Shown piece by piece: positions 1 to 13,868 of a stretch of DNA of 64,000 bases (position 1 is its first letter; the number at the start of each line of letters is the position of its first letter). A program made the position numbers and the translations under genes. The notes under the pieces were generated by a model, which worked only from the letters and a program-made list of their open reading frames with translations, did no database searches and was not told where the DNA came from. This DNA comes from Lutjanus erythropterus (Eukaryota; Chordata; Actinopteri; Lutjaniformes; Lutjanidae), in assembly GCA_020091685.1 (NCBI GenBank), contig CM034591.1, forward strand, positions 27,309,312 to 27,373,311. The letters are read 5' to 3'.

Positions 1-794
1 ATAATTTCCTCACATTTTGAAGTGGTTTGATATTCTTGCATGGCAAATTCATAAATGATTATGAAAACAGCTGCCCACTAATCAACAACTTGTTTTAGCT
101 TTACTGGTACATTTTCAAATGTTTTGTGTGCCAATTGTGTTAAATAAATGTAGAGAAGTAAAACTACAATATTTCCCTATGAACTGTGGTGGAGTTGAAG
201 TAGAAAGTGGCATGAAAATAAATAAAAAAAATAAAATAAAAAGAAGAGAAAAATGTGTAGTGCTGTAGAGACATCTTGACCTACAGATCTTACACTCCTC
301 AGTGTTTGTTACAGATCCCAACAAATGTTACATCATTGAACAATGGTGAATCAATATCTGTCAAAATAATCACTTGCATAATCACCTGAAAATAAGAATT
401 GTTGTGTTTTCGTTCCCTCTACAAAGGTCCAAATGCAGATTTCTAAAAAAAAAAACAAAAATATTATGTAAAAAACACAGATTGTACAGCCTGGTGGATG
501 AATGCACTCCGTGCACAAGTGCTTTCTAGATAATATATCTTTTTGTTTTGTAACTGTGATCCAAAGTTCACTTCAAACAACCACCACCTCAAAGCTTGTT
601 TTTGTTTGGAACATTTTTATCAATCATGTTAGGAATGCTGCAGCCTTATGACACCAGCAGTCTCTCCCTTTTCATTGATAAAATGACAGAAAACAAACCC
701 TTGAAGGAAATATCAGCTCTGGGCAACACAGTGACTCAGGGGAGGCTGAACAATCTCTCAGCACCTATTTTTCTCTGTCCTCTCTGTCTCTGTC

Positions 795-815
795 ACTCTC
801 TCTCTCTCTCTCCCT
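795..815. repeat. (CT)n microsatellite
   Basis: A short CT tract at the end of a pyrimidine-rich stretch starting near 770. Confidence 0.85.
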
Positions 816-1644
816 CAAAATAAAAGTCAGCCTGTCCACTGACGCTGGTTCTCTTCGTCTTTTCCAGCCTGACATGTTGACACACTGACTTCTGTCCTGA
901 TGCAGCTCAGGACACTGTAGTCATGCCTTATGTTGTTGCACTCTGTCCACTCCTATTACTGCTCCCCAAGGCTATTCTCCACTGTCCTTGTCCCTGGGCT
1001 TGAGCTAGCCTCATTTAGCACTGCGATATACATGTATGCAAATTTCCACCAACATCTCTACATACCTACATATACATATATTTCACAATATATCAGACAA
1101 CAGAGATTTTTCAACTGCTGATTATTAGCGGACATGGAATACTGTGGGTCTGTTAACTTAATCATAGTGTACTTACTAACCACTAGGTACTACAGTCATT
1201 TCTTCCTGTATCTGTATCTCTCTATACATAGAGATATATTAGGATAATGTTCCTATCGAGTGTCTCTGTTATCCACTGCAGACTCAGTTAAACGCAGTGG
1301 AGAGATATTATTCAGGGCTTTTAGCGAGCTTTTTGGAAGGTGACAGGGGACACATTCCCTTCACTCTCACATGAGGGATCATATATCTGCTGCCTCAAAC
1401 CCTTTTGGTGAAAATGGACAAACAGTGGCCAGACTTAATTGATTTCTGGGCCTCATTATGTAAATTCAAAAATTAAAGTGCTGCAACAATTCAGTGAATA
1501 AAGGAGATGTGGGCACAGTTCTGCTAAATGAAACAACATATGGCCTCTATTGCTGGGTTGTGACAACTAGGATTCATTTTTAAACCTGAATAAATCATGG
1601 TTTAACTTTAAATTATGTTGCACCAAGAAGTTAAGAACGATACA

Positions 1645-1793
1645 ATTTAAACCTGGATTTGGCTGCAACGCTGTTTTCCACTGAACCTCCGGGAGTGTTT
1701 TGTGAACTGGAGATCTTCACCCATCCTCACATCAGCACAGGGGTGAGTAGATATTGAGCGAATTTTCATTTTTGGGTGAACTATCGCTTTAAG
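1645..1793. repeat. dispersed fish repeat, copy 1
   Basis: It shares caacgctgtttt, agtgttttgtg, ggtgagtagata and the terminus catttttgggtgaactatc-ctttaag with the copy at 8866-9006. This terminus is very common in teleost genomes. Confidence 0.75.
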
Positions 1794-3079
1794 TGATGAA
1801 GTCCCAAAATGTGGAACCAAATGTGCTGACCAAAGAATGAAAAGAGCTTTTACATCTGTGCCTCCCTTGCTATGCAATGGCTCTTGGCCCATATTTTCTA
1901 AATGAGAACAATTCAGCTGCTAAATGAATGACCATGTAGTTCAAATATCATTCAGAAATATGCTTATCATTAGGCCACATGTGTTAAATGCTGTGCTCCC
2001 TACTGATTGTCCTCTCCAAGTGCTCACTTTTAAAGTGCTGACTATGGTACAAGTTGTATTGTATGCTCCACTACCAACACTCAAGAACCGTCTTAATGAG
2101 CTATCAGCTATTGTGGTTTCATAATGAGAGCATTACTGAGCCGGGGAATAAGAAATTTTATTGGTATTTTTTAAGGATAACACATAAAGACTAAGATAAT
2201 TCAGAGGCATTTCAATCTGTTTCTCTTCTCTGATGGCAAGGTCACTAAATAATCCATCACAGTCACAACAGCAGCAAGGAGTTAGAATAGTCTAAAAGAA
2301 TGTAAATGAAGTAAGAACACGAATGACCTTTAGAGTGAGTCAAATGCCTTGATTTTCCCATTTATATTCTTCAACTGATAGAAACGAGGGCGTACTAATC
2401 CTCTGCACTTATACTAAAAAGTTGAACCAAAGAAACCCCTTACGATTCTGACAAATAATGCCGAAACTCTTTAGGCAGTTTTGAATAACATTACTGGCAC
2501 TCTGATGAAAGATCTTTTGAAGAAGCTCAGACTTTTTGGGAGTGTAATGGCTGAGTGGCCTATTCAGTATTAATATTAGACAGACAGCACGTTAGCTTTA
2601 TCAGCAGAGAAGTGAAATAAAATACAGTGATGATTTACTTGCCCAGAGAAGACAGTGAATAAGCAGTGATTTCTGGGGTGATGGATGAGGACTTCAGTGT
2701 GCTTAACCCTTTCCAGTGCAGTGTATTGTAGTGTTGAAGAGTACACTGAGGTCAAAAAGACCACGCATAAGAAATCTCTTTAAAGAACACTGCACAAGAT
2801 TCACTTAAAAATACAAATTGAGATTTAACAGTAACATTGGTTTGCATGTCTAAGATAAAATGTTTATCCGTCAGTAATTATTAAGGATTAACGGATCAAG
2901 AGAGGTGAACTTCAACAGTTTCATACACCTACATTTCAAAACCTACATTTCTACTGCGTCACCTGTTCATGTGCATAATTTTATTTGCAGAGACAACCCG
3001 TTTTTATTTAAAGGTTTCCAAATACCGTCACGTCTCTCAGCCAAGGCACCCACAGGACATTAACTCAGTCAGAGCCTAT

Positions 3080-3485
3080 CAACACTCCATCTCCCATTTG
3101 TGATGCACAGACAATCACCAACTCCTGAATTTCTAGAGACGGAGAAGTAATTCCACTAAACCCAGCACCCTCCACTGCCACATCTCTATCAAGACAGTTG
3201 ATACAGTGGAGATCTTCAAGTACCTTGGAATCACCCTTGACAATATCACCACACCGACACTCATACATGCTGCCAAGATCTCCACCATCTGGGAACTCAG
3301 ATCCTTCTGCTCCTCACAGTTCAGGAGCTTCATAGAACCCATCCTCCTCTGCTGTTGCATATACTACTTGACCATGTTCACCATCACCAACAGGCACAAA
3401 CTTCACGAAATCACACACAATGCCTCTAAAATCATTGGACTCACCACTCCCAGCCCTCATTCACACTGCTGTCTCTGCTTCCATT
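3080..3485 (+). mobile_element. non-LTR retrotransposon reverse-transcriptase fragment (Rex/L2-like, 3' end)
   Basis: The plus strand encodes IKTVDTVEIFKYLGITLDN, a degenerate middle part with LRSF and FRSFIEPIL, and then HEITHNASKIIGLTTPS. This is the typical order at the C-terminus of fish LINE reverse transcriptases (FKYLG..., FYRAVIESIL, ...ASKIIG). The frame is broken upstream, and only about 400 bp are recognisable. It is a dead 5'-truncated copy. Confidence 0.75.
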
Positions 3486-5820
3486 CTCTCTGATCTGTAA
3501 AAAGTAAGCTACAGTAAAATCATCGAGTTCATGTAGCAGCGAAATTCAAATTAAGCTAAGCCCCTTTGTACAGTAGACAAAAAAACCCACTAATATCTTG
3601 TGGCTTTTGTCTTCAGTGGGAAAGAGGACAATCTGCAGTCATTACCGGGTCTAAAGACTGTAGTAATCACAAGTTCTGATCAGCACCAAAATCAGGAAAT
3701 GTCATGTTTTTATCAATAACTTAATAAAACTTGTTTCCCGCTGAAAGCGAACATGAGACAGTAATATAAAACAGAAAGTACAAACAGCAGCACAGAAAAG
3801 AAACGAAACTTCAAAACACAGGTATTCAGTTAGAAGCTACAAAAGTAAACGTAAATGCTGCTAAAAAAAAACTGTTTCACAACATGAACCACATGTTAAA
3901 AAGGCTCTCTAGAAGAAATGTGTCATACAGATGCTTAGGGGTATCTTGAGTGTCTGTATGAGATGCCGAGGGGCTTGACAAAGCAGCAGCAGTGTTTGAT
4001 GACCTGGCTTAAGAATGTTTTGGCAGAGAATAGATAAAGGTAACCCTAACCTCTCCTTCCCCAAACTATAACTACCCCAAACCTCACATCTAAATGCTTC
4101 AGAGCATCAAATAAGACAAATATGTTCTCAAATACAAAATAAAATAGCCATTAATTGCTTTCTTTCTTTCAGTAATCACAAATATAATTGTCAATGTGCA
4201 GAGATTTGTTTGCTTTCAAGTGTATTTAAAGTGCATAAGCAAATGTCCACAGTGGGCATTTTGACTTGTTGCATCAGGAAAACCACAGGTGGAAGTAATC
4301 ACATTAACAATGGCTCAGCTCCATTAAGTGTCCCAGTGGCCCACATGAATGATAGCAGGGCTCTGAACAGGCTCACCAAAATGGAATGCACTCATTATTT
4401 ATGTTATTAATTACACCTGTGTGTTTTCCTGCAAATATGTTTAAAAAGGTCTTCACCAGATAAAGTTACTAGAATATTATTTCTTGGATTTGAAGCCAGC
4501 TGGTTCAAGTGAGGGGACTTCATCACAAAATAAACGCACTGATCATTACAGATTCATGGTATATAAAAATGTTCGAGTATTTTCAGGGTGAAATATTCCT
4601 TTGATGCGTGCAGTGATCAGATGAACCTTGCCGGGGCAGACGGGATGACTGGGAGTCAGACAGCTCAGTAGGGTACTGCAGGCAATCACAGTCCCATTAA
4701 AACCACCAAAAGTAAGTCATCTTTCACTTCAGCATCATGCCCGCAGGCAGCACTGGCCTGTGAACTGTCAAGGTTGAAAGCAGAAAGAGAACGAGTGGTA
4801 GAGATAAAAGCAAAGGTAAATACATGGACTGTCTTGCCATCAAAGCATCGTACCAATGAATTATAGCAATTCTTCACAAAAGATTGTGTTTTATCTGAAA
4901 TGTTTTACAATTCAGGTTGTACAAATAGAGCACAGCATGAAAAATGTGCAGTTTTTGATCCCATTAGACATATATTTTAATGATAAGGTCTGTGTATATT
5001 ATATTCATATTGTGCCTTAACAAAGCCACAAACCAGATCTAAAGACAAAACCATGCACTCTTCAAATAAGGACCTCTTGTCCTGGTTTAACCTTAAAACA
5101 CACACACACACTTAGAGGCAGAGAGGGGGCTGTATCAAACTGGAGCTCACGGCCGTCTCATGGGGCCGTGCATATCAGAGCAGGCAGGGGACGAGTGTAG
5201 GAGTTTAGCTGCATGCTGGGGCTGTGATGGGCTGTGGGATTACAGTACAAAAGGCATTTGACATGGCGGGCGGTGGGTGTGAAATGACAGGTAGGGGTCA
5301 AGGGAGGGCATCAGATTGTGACGTAGCAGCTGACAGGACTGATGAACGTCTGAAGGTCTCATCCAGAGTTATTTATTTGCTCTGCTTGATTTTGTAAAGT
5401 GAAGAGAGCACCATAAAGGTGTTTTTCTATAAGTGGATCCCCGTTTTGGTTCATTAGTGTACACACACAAGGATGCACAAGGCACATCACACGATATAGT
5501 CTTGCCAATGATTTCGCACCATTCCAGTGATTTACAGGTGGTGGCAACATGCCAAGAATCACAGTTACTTTCATGCTAACTGTGTTGCTTGTGATTCTCA
5601 ATCTCAGATTTTTGACAGTCGCACAGTATCTGCACCGTAGATGTATTTTGGCATGGACCAAGAAGCCAATTCTGAATCTGAACTGCTGAGATGCTGAGGT
5701 GTAGTAGTTGCTACAAGGCAGCTACTTAGCCTACCTGCTAACAGCCACATATGTAAAATTCCAGTTAACAATTTCCAGTGATAAACATGCTGTCTTCAAA
5801 TAGACTATTTGACAAATTAC

Positions 5821-6028
5821 ACCTGGCCAAAAACGTGGTCACAGAGACCTTGACCTTTGATCTCCAAATTCTAACCAGTTCATCCTGAGTACAAGCGGAC
5901 GTTTGTGCCAAATTTTAAGAAATTCCATCAAGGTGTTCTGGAGATAATGTGTTCATAAAAATGGAATGCAGAAACTGAAAACATAACGCCTCTGGCCATG
6001 GCTCTCGCCAGCATGGAGGCATAAAAAT
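5821..6028 (+). repeat. percomorph interspersed repeat
   Basis: It contains ggtcacagagaccttgacct, gtttgtgccaaattttaag and ccatggctctcgccagcatg followed by gaggcataaa, in the order familiar from a widespread percomorph element. No coding capacity. Confidence 0.65.
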
Positions 6029-8865
6029 CAGCTTGACGAATGTTTTATGAGGAAGGAAATACATTCATCACATTTCTTAAATCTCAGAGATAAACATTTA
6101 GAGACAGTAGATCTCTCATTTAAGCTCCAGTGAAGTTTTATGTTGTTTGATACTGAGCAATACTATCAGGGATAGCCAAACTTTATATACTGCAGCTGCT
6201 TCAATAGGGTCATGATGGTTATATGCTCGACTGAAATTAGAAAAGTATAGAAATAGAAAATCACGGGCCTATTTCCACAAACTGGAACCAGATCAGTAGC
6301 CAGCTGAGAGAGGTTCACTTTCATTTATACTATGGTCATGGTGAATATTCTTTTCTGATTGGCTGGCAGGCGTGCGTTAAAGTCATTTAACCCACACGTA
6401 GTTCGGCTCAAGTTTAATCACTGTTAGAAATTCATCTGCAACCTAACTTGTAACCATAGCAACATTAAAGGGCATAGCTGTCAAAGCTCACACCACTTCC
6501 TAGCTGGAGGTAATGCAAACGAGCAAGTGAGCGAACAACTGATTGCTTCAGTTTTCCTAAATGAGGATATCCTAACCTGCTCTGTGCGCCAGCAAACAGG
6601 CTGAGTGACGCGCCTTCAAATCGTTTAACGAACACCTACTCGTTTAAATCTACTCTGGATTTTTAAACAGACTCTAATCTTGTATAATCTTCGTGCAATC
6701 CTCACAAAACACACAGTGCTTCAAACTAACCATCACAGCAATAGATTTAATAAGTCTTTTGTCCCTGAGTGACCTCGCTGAAAGGTTGAGGGCTGCAGTC
6801 TGCAATCTGAAAGACCAATACATCACAGGGAGGGTAGGTGAGGTAATGGCTTGGTCACCTGTGACAGTCTGAGCCAGAAAAAATTGAGTCCACCAAAGAA
6901 TTCTGGTCTCACTGTTGGGGAGATCACATGGCTTTGCCTCTGACTTTCTAATTGGGCCCTCAGAGAGACTTCAGAGGAAGTCAAAGCTCATCTTGCTAAG
7001 TGACAGACTCACATGTCCTGTCCTAACCTCCTGCACAAATGTGAGCTCTTAACATTCCCATAGCAATATACCTCTGGGTACAAACATAGCATTTTTCAAA
7101 ATTTGTACATTATCATCAAAATAATTGTAGCATGTTAATATCATTACCTACATTTAACTACTATTTATCAAAATCTAAACCATATGTTTCATATATTTCA
7201 TTGCTTTATATCATAAATGTTGCGACCTGTTGCCCTTGCTTGGCATTCCTCTTTGTGTGACTGCTACTATCAACACATAATAAGTGAATAAACATCGACA
7301 GTTTAGGAGCGTTTACTCTGCGCGTGCTGAATGCACAATAGTTTCCCTCTTATTTTGTTCAGTTGACTCCTTCAAAAATCCAACCCCAAAGAACATCATT
7401 AAAAATGCAGGCAGCCAAAGTCTCCTAATGGTGTCATTTGTTTATGATAATGATACTAATTAACCCAAGTTATTTTACTCTAAATGTCAACACATGGCAT
7501 CTGCACCTCTAGTTTTTGACATCAGTGTCATTAAGGCAAAATGTCTGTGCATTTATTGTACTTGGTGAATAAAGTGGCTCTGATTCTGTCACAGTGATAC
7601 ATAATTCATGCCCATCATGTCAAACCAATTGCCTCTGGAGTCTATTAACATAAACATGATGCAAAAGAAGACCACTGTGAATTGAAAGACATTACACAGA
7701 CAACCTGCAGCAGTTGTCCACCTGTTGGCTGCATGACCATGAACAGTTCAACCAAATCATGATTTTACTTTCATGTTGTTTGATTAATCATTACAAATCT
7801 AGATGCTTGAAATCATTCAGTATTTCAGAAGAAAAAAGCAGAAATAGACACAAAAATATTACAGATAGTCACAATGATATTCTTTCATGGCAGATGACCC
7901 CCCCTGTGAGGACCTGATGAGCTCCTCTGAGGTCCCGTCAGACTGGAGACCACTAATGTATGATACTGAGCAGATGTACTGGCTCTCTCCGTATTTATTG
8001 GCTGCAGTGCAGCAGAGGTTAGCCGAGGCATGAGGGGGATGGAGGGAAGAGGACAATGAGGGATAACAAGGTGGGATAAGCCTGTTAAGCCTCCAGGATC
8101 CCCTCTGAAATCCACACTCAAGTCAAGCACAAGAATGTCAAAATGTATGTAATACAATCACAATGCTCTATAATCTGGGGTCACTATAAGCACTGGCCAC
8201 AAATTAAGTTCCTCATGAAAGGATTTAGAATTTTTTGGGATTCAGACAGATTTTGGAAGGAGATTTGGAATTTTTACTGTATCATAAGTGATAAGATCAT
8301 TTTTCAAATGTTTGAAATGGACAGCGCATATTATTCTATGTGCCTTCTGAAATGGAAATTAAACTAGTCCCCTTCTAGACAGCTCATACTACAGCCTACC
8401 AATAAATCCATTAATAGGGTTGATCAACAGAATATTAGAAACAATTTAGATAATAAGTTGATTGTTTTACTAACTTTTTAAGCAAAAAATGCTAAAAAAA
8501 TCAACCGTTTCAGTCTCTATATGATATTTTTGTCTGTTGAAGTGGTCACTGTGTCAGATTAGGTGATTATAGAGAATTCTTGCCATGATTCAGCTGAGAG
8601 ACGTGATGTAATAAGGAAAACGGTGCTCAGGACAGACTTCCAGGAACAAGAATTTAGATCCTTAGCTTGGAGTCACATTCATGTGCGCATGCACACCATC
8701 TGAACTGGGTGTGTCTGGTGTGATGGTGTGCGCACACAAATGAACGCCATGGTGGGACTTTAGAAGACTTTGATTACACCAGACAAGGAGTAAGAAGGCA
8801 TTTTCTTTTATTTTTGCTGGTTGTTTTTCCTGTTTGAAAACCGGTCGCCATTCACTTAAATTGTT

Positions 8866-9006
8866 TTCGGAATTCTACAACGCTGTTTTTTTTGTGAAAC
8901 TCCAGCAGTGTTTTGTGGACTAAAAAACTAAACCTCACCTTCAATCAGAATGACGGTGAGTAGATAATGACTGAAGTTTCATTTTTGGGTGAACTATCCC
9001 TTTAAG
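8866..9006. repeat. dispersed fish repeat, copy 2
   Basis: Same family and orientation as 1645-1793, ending tttttgggtgaactatccct then ttaag. Confidence 0.75.
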
Positions 9007-12000
9007 GTTTCCCTCTGGACATTTCTCAATGATGAGCAGTCTGCTGTGCACCAAAATTGGCATCCAGCAGATGTGTCAGAATGATAAGTGTAGTTAGTAC
9101 CTTTCATTTGTTTATTTGTTGACTTGTAACTGGCTCGTTCTCTGTATTGACAAGTCCACTGTTGTCTGGAGGTTTCAGGTTTATTTGCAGGTGGCTTTTG
9201 CATATCACAGAGGTTGGCATTTGAATTTGTTACTAACCAAATCAATCTCTGATTTTGGGGAAGTGAATACACATCTCCCCCCTCAGAAGAGAGTTTGTGA
9301 AAACACCTCTCTAATGCCTTGTCAGTAGAGACATTTTAGGGTACATAAACATAAGAAAAACACATTTTTGAGTGGAGGAGATGGCTGGTTGGACAAAAGA
9401 AACTATTCAAGTATGTCTACTTGGGCTCTGGAAAATTGTGCTCTACTTAATTTCACAGTTTTACAACACTTCACAGACCAAACTACAAATAAATAAAACA
9501 ACTGGCAGATAATGATAATAATAGTAAGTTGCAGCCCTGGTTTATGTATCTCTGTGGGTGTGTGGAGCCCACACTGGGAGCCACTTTTCAAAAATATGAC
9601 CAGTGATTGTGTTTTGCAAGTGTTGGTGAGTCAGTGAGAAATATTAAAAGGGCAATAACTTGTTCATTTTAATATGCTGTCCTCACTGAAACATTTCCTG
9701 CACATTGATAAATATAGTTGCTTCTGTTGAGACCAGAAAAGAAACACCAAATAACAGTTTACACTACGCCTCATTTCTAGAAGACACAGAGAAGAAGAGC
9801 AGAGAAAATCTTACAGATACAGTTTGCAGGTGAGAATGAAAACACGACATGCCTGCACTGAGCAGTTTAACACAGCTGAGTACCAGGACAAAACAGCACA
9901 TTTGAGCCGCAACACTGACGACACTGTTCATGCTTCACATCACAGCGATCATACATTCAACCTTGACACTCCACACAGTCAAAGCAAACACAGAGATCAC
10001 CACCTCCTCCAGCAGGCAACATGATGGATGAGCTCTCAAACAACGGCCTCGGTTCACCCACAACACCACAGAGCCAGCAGCTGCATCACACTGCAGCTGC
10101 TGCTGTCAGGGTGGCCATATAAGATGCTGCTATCATGTCTTTAATGAGTCTGTGTGCTCATGTTGCAGATATTTAGCCCAGGGCAGTGGTATGTTAGCCA
10201 CAGATACACAGGAACCTGCTATCTGGTATATTTCAAGGGGAATTCTAGTGTTTTTACTACAAATATACACCACATTACTGCTAACCATTTCCAATCATGC
10301 TGCAGTGTTTAAGATTTTTTTTATTAGCTCACCAGCTGGTTTTATTAAATTCAGCCTCATTTGCTCTTAGGTCTATTGTCATATTGTTATATTGTAGTTG
10401 CAATTTCAGGCTGATGTAAAAATTCTCTTTCATTTCAGTTTTTTTCCTCAAAAGTGTGGAGATATGCAATTAAACAATTTTGAAGTGATTATGTAACGCT
10501 CTTTCAGCTGAGTGAAAAAACAAACATCTAATTAAGAGAGTTAATTATGAAAACAGTTGAGAAAACAAAGAGCGCTTAGAGGGCATACTCAAAGTTAACA
10601 GATATGTGGAATTTAACACCGTAAAACCTGGTTTTTCAAAGGCTGGCTTACGTAAGTGAATCAAGAATTCAGATAAGAGAGAGGAGGTTTTGTTATAAAG
10701 TAGCACCAGAGGTGAGGCCTGACATGAAGAACCAAACACTCAGTGGACAATGAAAACAACCAGACAGAATACTTTACTGTTATGGCAAATGCAAAACATC
10801 AATGGATAATACATTTGAAATTGCTTTGGCAGAAGTTGCACAAAAACCAATGACAGTCTTGATTTGTGATATTGCTTTTTTGCATAACAATGGTAATTGT
10901 GTGACCCATGTAAATCCTAACAGTGCTACTTTTTGTGATGACTGAGATGTTATAATAGTTAGTGATTTAATATCAGCATAACGTATTGTGGCATTATGGA
11001 CAAGACATAAAGTTATGTTTTGTAATGTTAAAGACGGTGCTATAGGGACATTAATTGTTCAGTTGTTCTATGGCTTAAATTTGTTATCAAAATAGATACT
11101 GGATCTTTTTTTCTTTTTTCTTTTTCTCCCCTAAAACTATATTTTAAGAGGAGTCTCATGACGTACTGTATGTCTTCTTTCATGTATGGCACTTCAAGCA
11201 TTTTGACATGCATTTTTAGTAGTCTGGGTATTTGCATTTCAGAGTGGACAAAACAATGACACAGTACTAATACTAACAATTATTTGGGCAATCACAGTAA
11301 ACTGTCATCCCATGGTAATATGGCTCTTTTTGCCCACAGTAAAAAATAAATCCTTACTGTCACAGACATAAGCCATGTTTGACAAGGTCCAGGGCTGTGT
11401 GGTAGAAGTCAAGATAAAAACTTACTGTCTCCTCTAAAATGCAACACACAGTGGCAGCATGTGATGCAAACACCTGCACTGATTTATTCCCATAATGCAT
11501 CTGGAGTGTGTTGCACACAACTTGTCTCAGTACAGCTGATCAGCACAGCTCTTGTCATTATCCTGTGCGTCATCAAGAAATAGTGACTTGATCGACATGT
11601 CAGTGCAGCAGCACACTGTTCATCTGTGTTTTCAGATATTGCAGATGTGGTCTGAGTTACTGTTCTATCTCTTTGCTTTTGCAGTTGGCCAAACAGCAGT
11701 TTGTGAAGAGGTGTCTTATCTCAAAGGCTTTTAAAATGAACAAATACAGATCTTCACTCAGGCTAGTAGGCCTTCATATCAGAAAATATTACCGTACAGC
11801 CACTTCATGCCACTTCTTTTGAAGTACAGGGTTGAAAAGAGACTCCTCGCCTTTTTGTATGAGGATTTATGAGGGCTGACAGCATTTGTTGCAAGCAGAA
11901 AAGGTAAATCTTCTAAGAGATAACTTTTAGCAAGATCTGCAGCTGAGACACTTCTGTGCTCCTCCGATTTGTGTAGGTCAACCTGAACTCCACATCAACA

Positions 12001-12403
12001 CTGGGACTGACTCTCAGAGTTCACAAGTATAATGAAATCAATATATTATTCAATGATTTTTTTCCTCACTTTGTCAGAAAATGCATCTTTCAGAGATCAT
12101 TACTTAAGATGCTTAATGCAGAGAACAGATGACATTTCATCTGTAAAAGCTAAAACTAAAAGCTCGTCTGCGTCAAGGCATTTAACTGATTCTGCTGGAT
12201 GCCAGTCAAGATGTGCGCGGACAAATAATACCGTTGGAAGTGTCAGAGTTCAGATGAGGCCATCTGTTATTAGAAAGTCTTCTAATTCAGATTCTTTCGG
12301 CAGAAAATTCATAATTTAATACAATGAGTTCCAGTCCTCATTTAGATTTTTGACCAAGATTATCAGTCCACTCACAGTGGCCCACTATAGTGTGGCAGAT
12401 TTA

Positions 12404-13868
12404 CAGATGAGGACGAAATAATTAACTCCCTTATGAAAATTTCATTTTTTTAAAGTATTTCTCAAGTGTTGTTAAACAGAGCAGGGAATTTTTAACACAG
12501 CTTTTCCAAACATCCTAGTTTTATTTTGGATGCTTACATTATACTACTTTGCACACACAAACAAAATTATTTCACAAAAACCAAAAACCACCAGGGTCAA
12601 AATTATTAGCCCCCCTGATGCTGATAGTCAGTTGTGTATCCTTTTTGCTGGATAACAGCCTGCAGTCGTTGGTTGTAGTTTTCCACAAATCTCAGACACG
12701 TCTCCTGAGGAATCCCAGCCTTCTTCTTTGGCAAATCTCTCAAGCTCCTCCAGATTTGATGTTCTTCTGGCATGGACCTTGGTCTTCAGTTCACCCCACA
12801 GATTTCAATGGGATTTCAAGTCATTGTTTTGTGCAGGTCAGTCAATAATGTTCAGTTTGGTCTTCTGGAGGTATTTCTTCACCAGGAGCGACGTATGTTT
12901 TGGGTTGTTGGTGTGTTAGAAGACAAAGCGACGACCCAGACCCAGTTTTGCTGCTGACTACTTGAGGTTTGCTTTCAAAATCTTCACATATTCTTCTTTC
13001 TTCATGATTCCTTCCACCTTGATGAGATTCCCAGTTCCAGACACACTGAAGCATCCCTACAGCATAATACTCCCACCACCATGTTTCACTGTGGGGACGG
13101 TGCTCTTTGGGTTATACGCTTCTCCCTTCTTTCTCCAAACATAAACAACATCTCTATGGCCAAAGAGCTCTAGTTTCATCTCATCTGACCATGCTTCCAG
13201 CACTTGGACAGGTCATTCACTAGTGTCTTGGCAGTTGTTCTGGGGTCTTCAGACACACGTCTCTCGCTAGTTTTCTTTCCAGACTCTTTGAAATCTTTCA
13301 CTTCTAACCTCTGCCAGGCTTGTTCTGTACTGTGTGACTCTGTTTGAATTTTTTGATGATACTTCTCACTCCAGTTCTTGACACTTGGAAACGCTGTGAT
13401 AACTTTGTTTATCCTTCTCCTGCTTTGTGAGCATCTGCAATTCTTTATCTAAACTGATTTCTTTTGTTTTTGGCATGATGCTTTCTCAAGTGACAGCTCA
13501 AACCCTTACTGAAGTTTTTATATTTTGTGTAAAAGGGAAGATAACCCTCAGTTTTAACTTGAGCATTGTAAAGCATTGAGCATTACAAAGTTAAAGCACA
13601 TCATTGCCCAACAGTAGTTTGTGCTACAGCTCAATAAAAAGGTCACTTCTTAAGGGGGCTAATAATATTGACCCTGGTAATTTTTGTTTTTTTCTGAAAT
13701 AATTCTGTTATTGTGTGCAAATAGAAATAATTTATGCTTTCTAAAGAAAACTAGAATGTTTAGACATGCTATGTTGAAAATTCCTTGCTCTGTCAAAAAA
13801 GCACTTTGGAAATTTTGAAAAAAAAACTTTAAATTTCATAGAGGGGCCAATAATTTTGTCCTCAACTG
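12404..13868 (-). mobile_element. complete Tc1/mariner-type transposon with IR/DR ends
   Basis: The ends are related: CAGATGAGGACGAAATAATT on the left, and CAGTTGAGGACAAAATTATT on the right read from the other strand. Both ends are flanked by TA (12402-12403 and 13869-13870), the Tc1 target duplication. The terminal inverted repeats continue for roughly 200 bp. Each holds a second inner copy of the end motif (gggtcaaaattattagcccc at 12594-12613, and its inverted partner near 13653-13675), the IR/DR layout known from Sleeping Beauty-type elements. A decayed transposase lies between them on the minus strand. Confidence 0.9.
12628..13476 (-). pseudogene. Tc1-like transposase pseudogene
   Basis: Starting from an ATG at 13476 (MPKTKEISLDKELQML), the minus strand gives Tc1 transposase pieces in the expected order. 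These are a helix-turn-helix region, [50 protein letters not shown], a PKTYV piece where the family has NDPKH, and ELKTKVHARRTSN. The C-terminus is ICGKLQPTTAGCYPAKRIHN, followed by TGA at 12628. Several internal stops and frameshifts make it non-functional. Confidence 0.85.
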
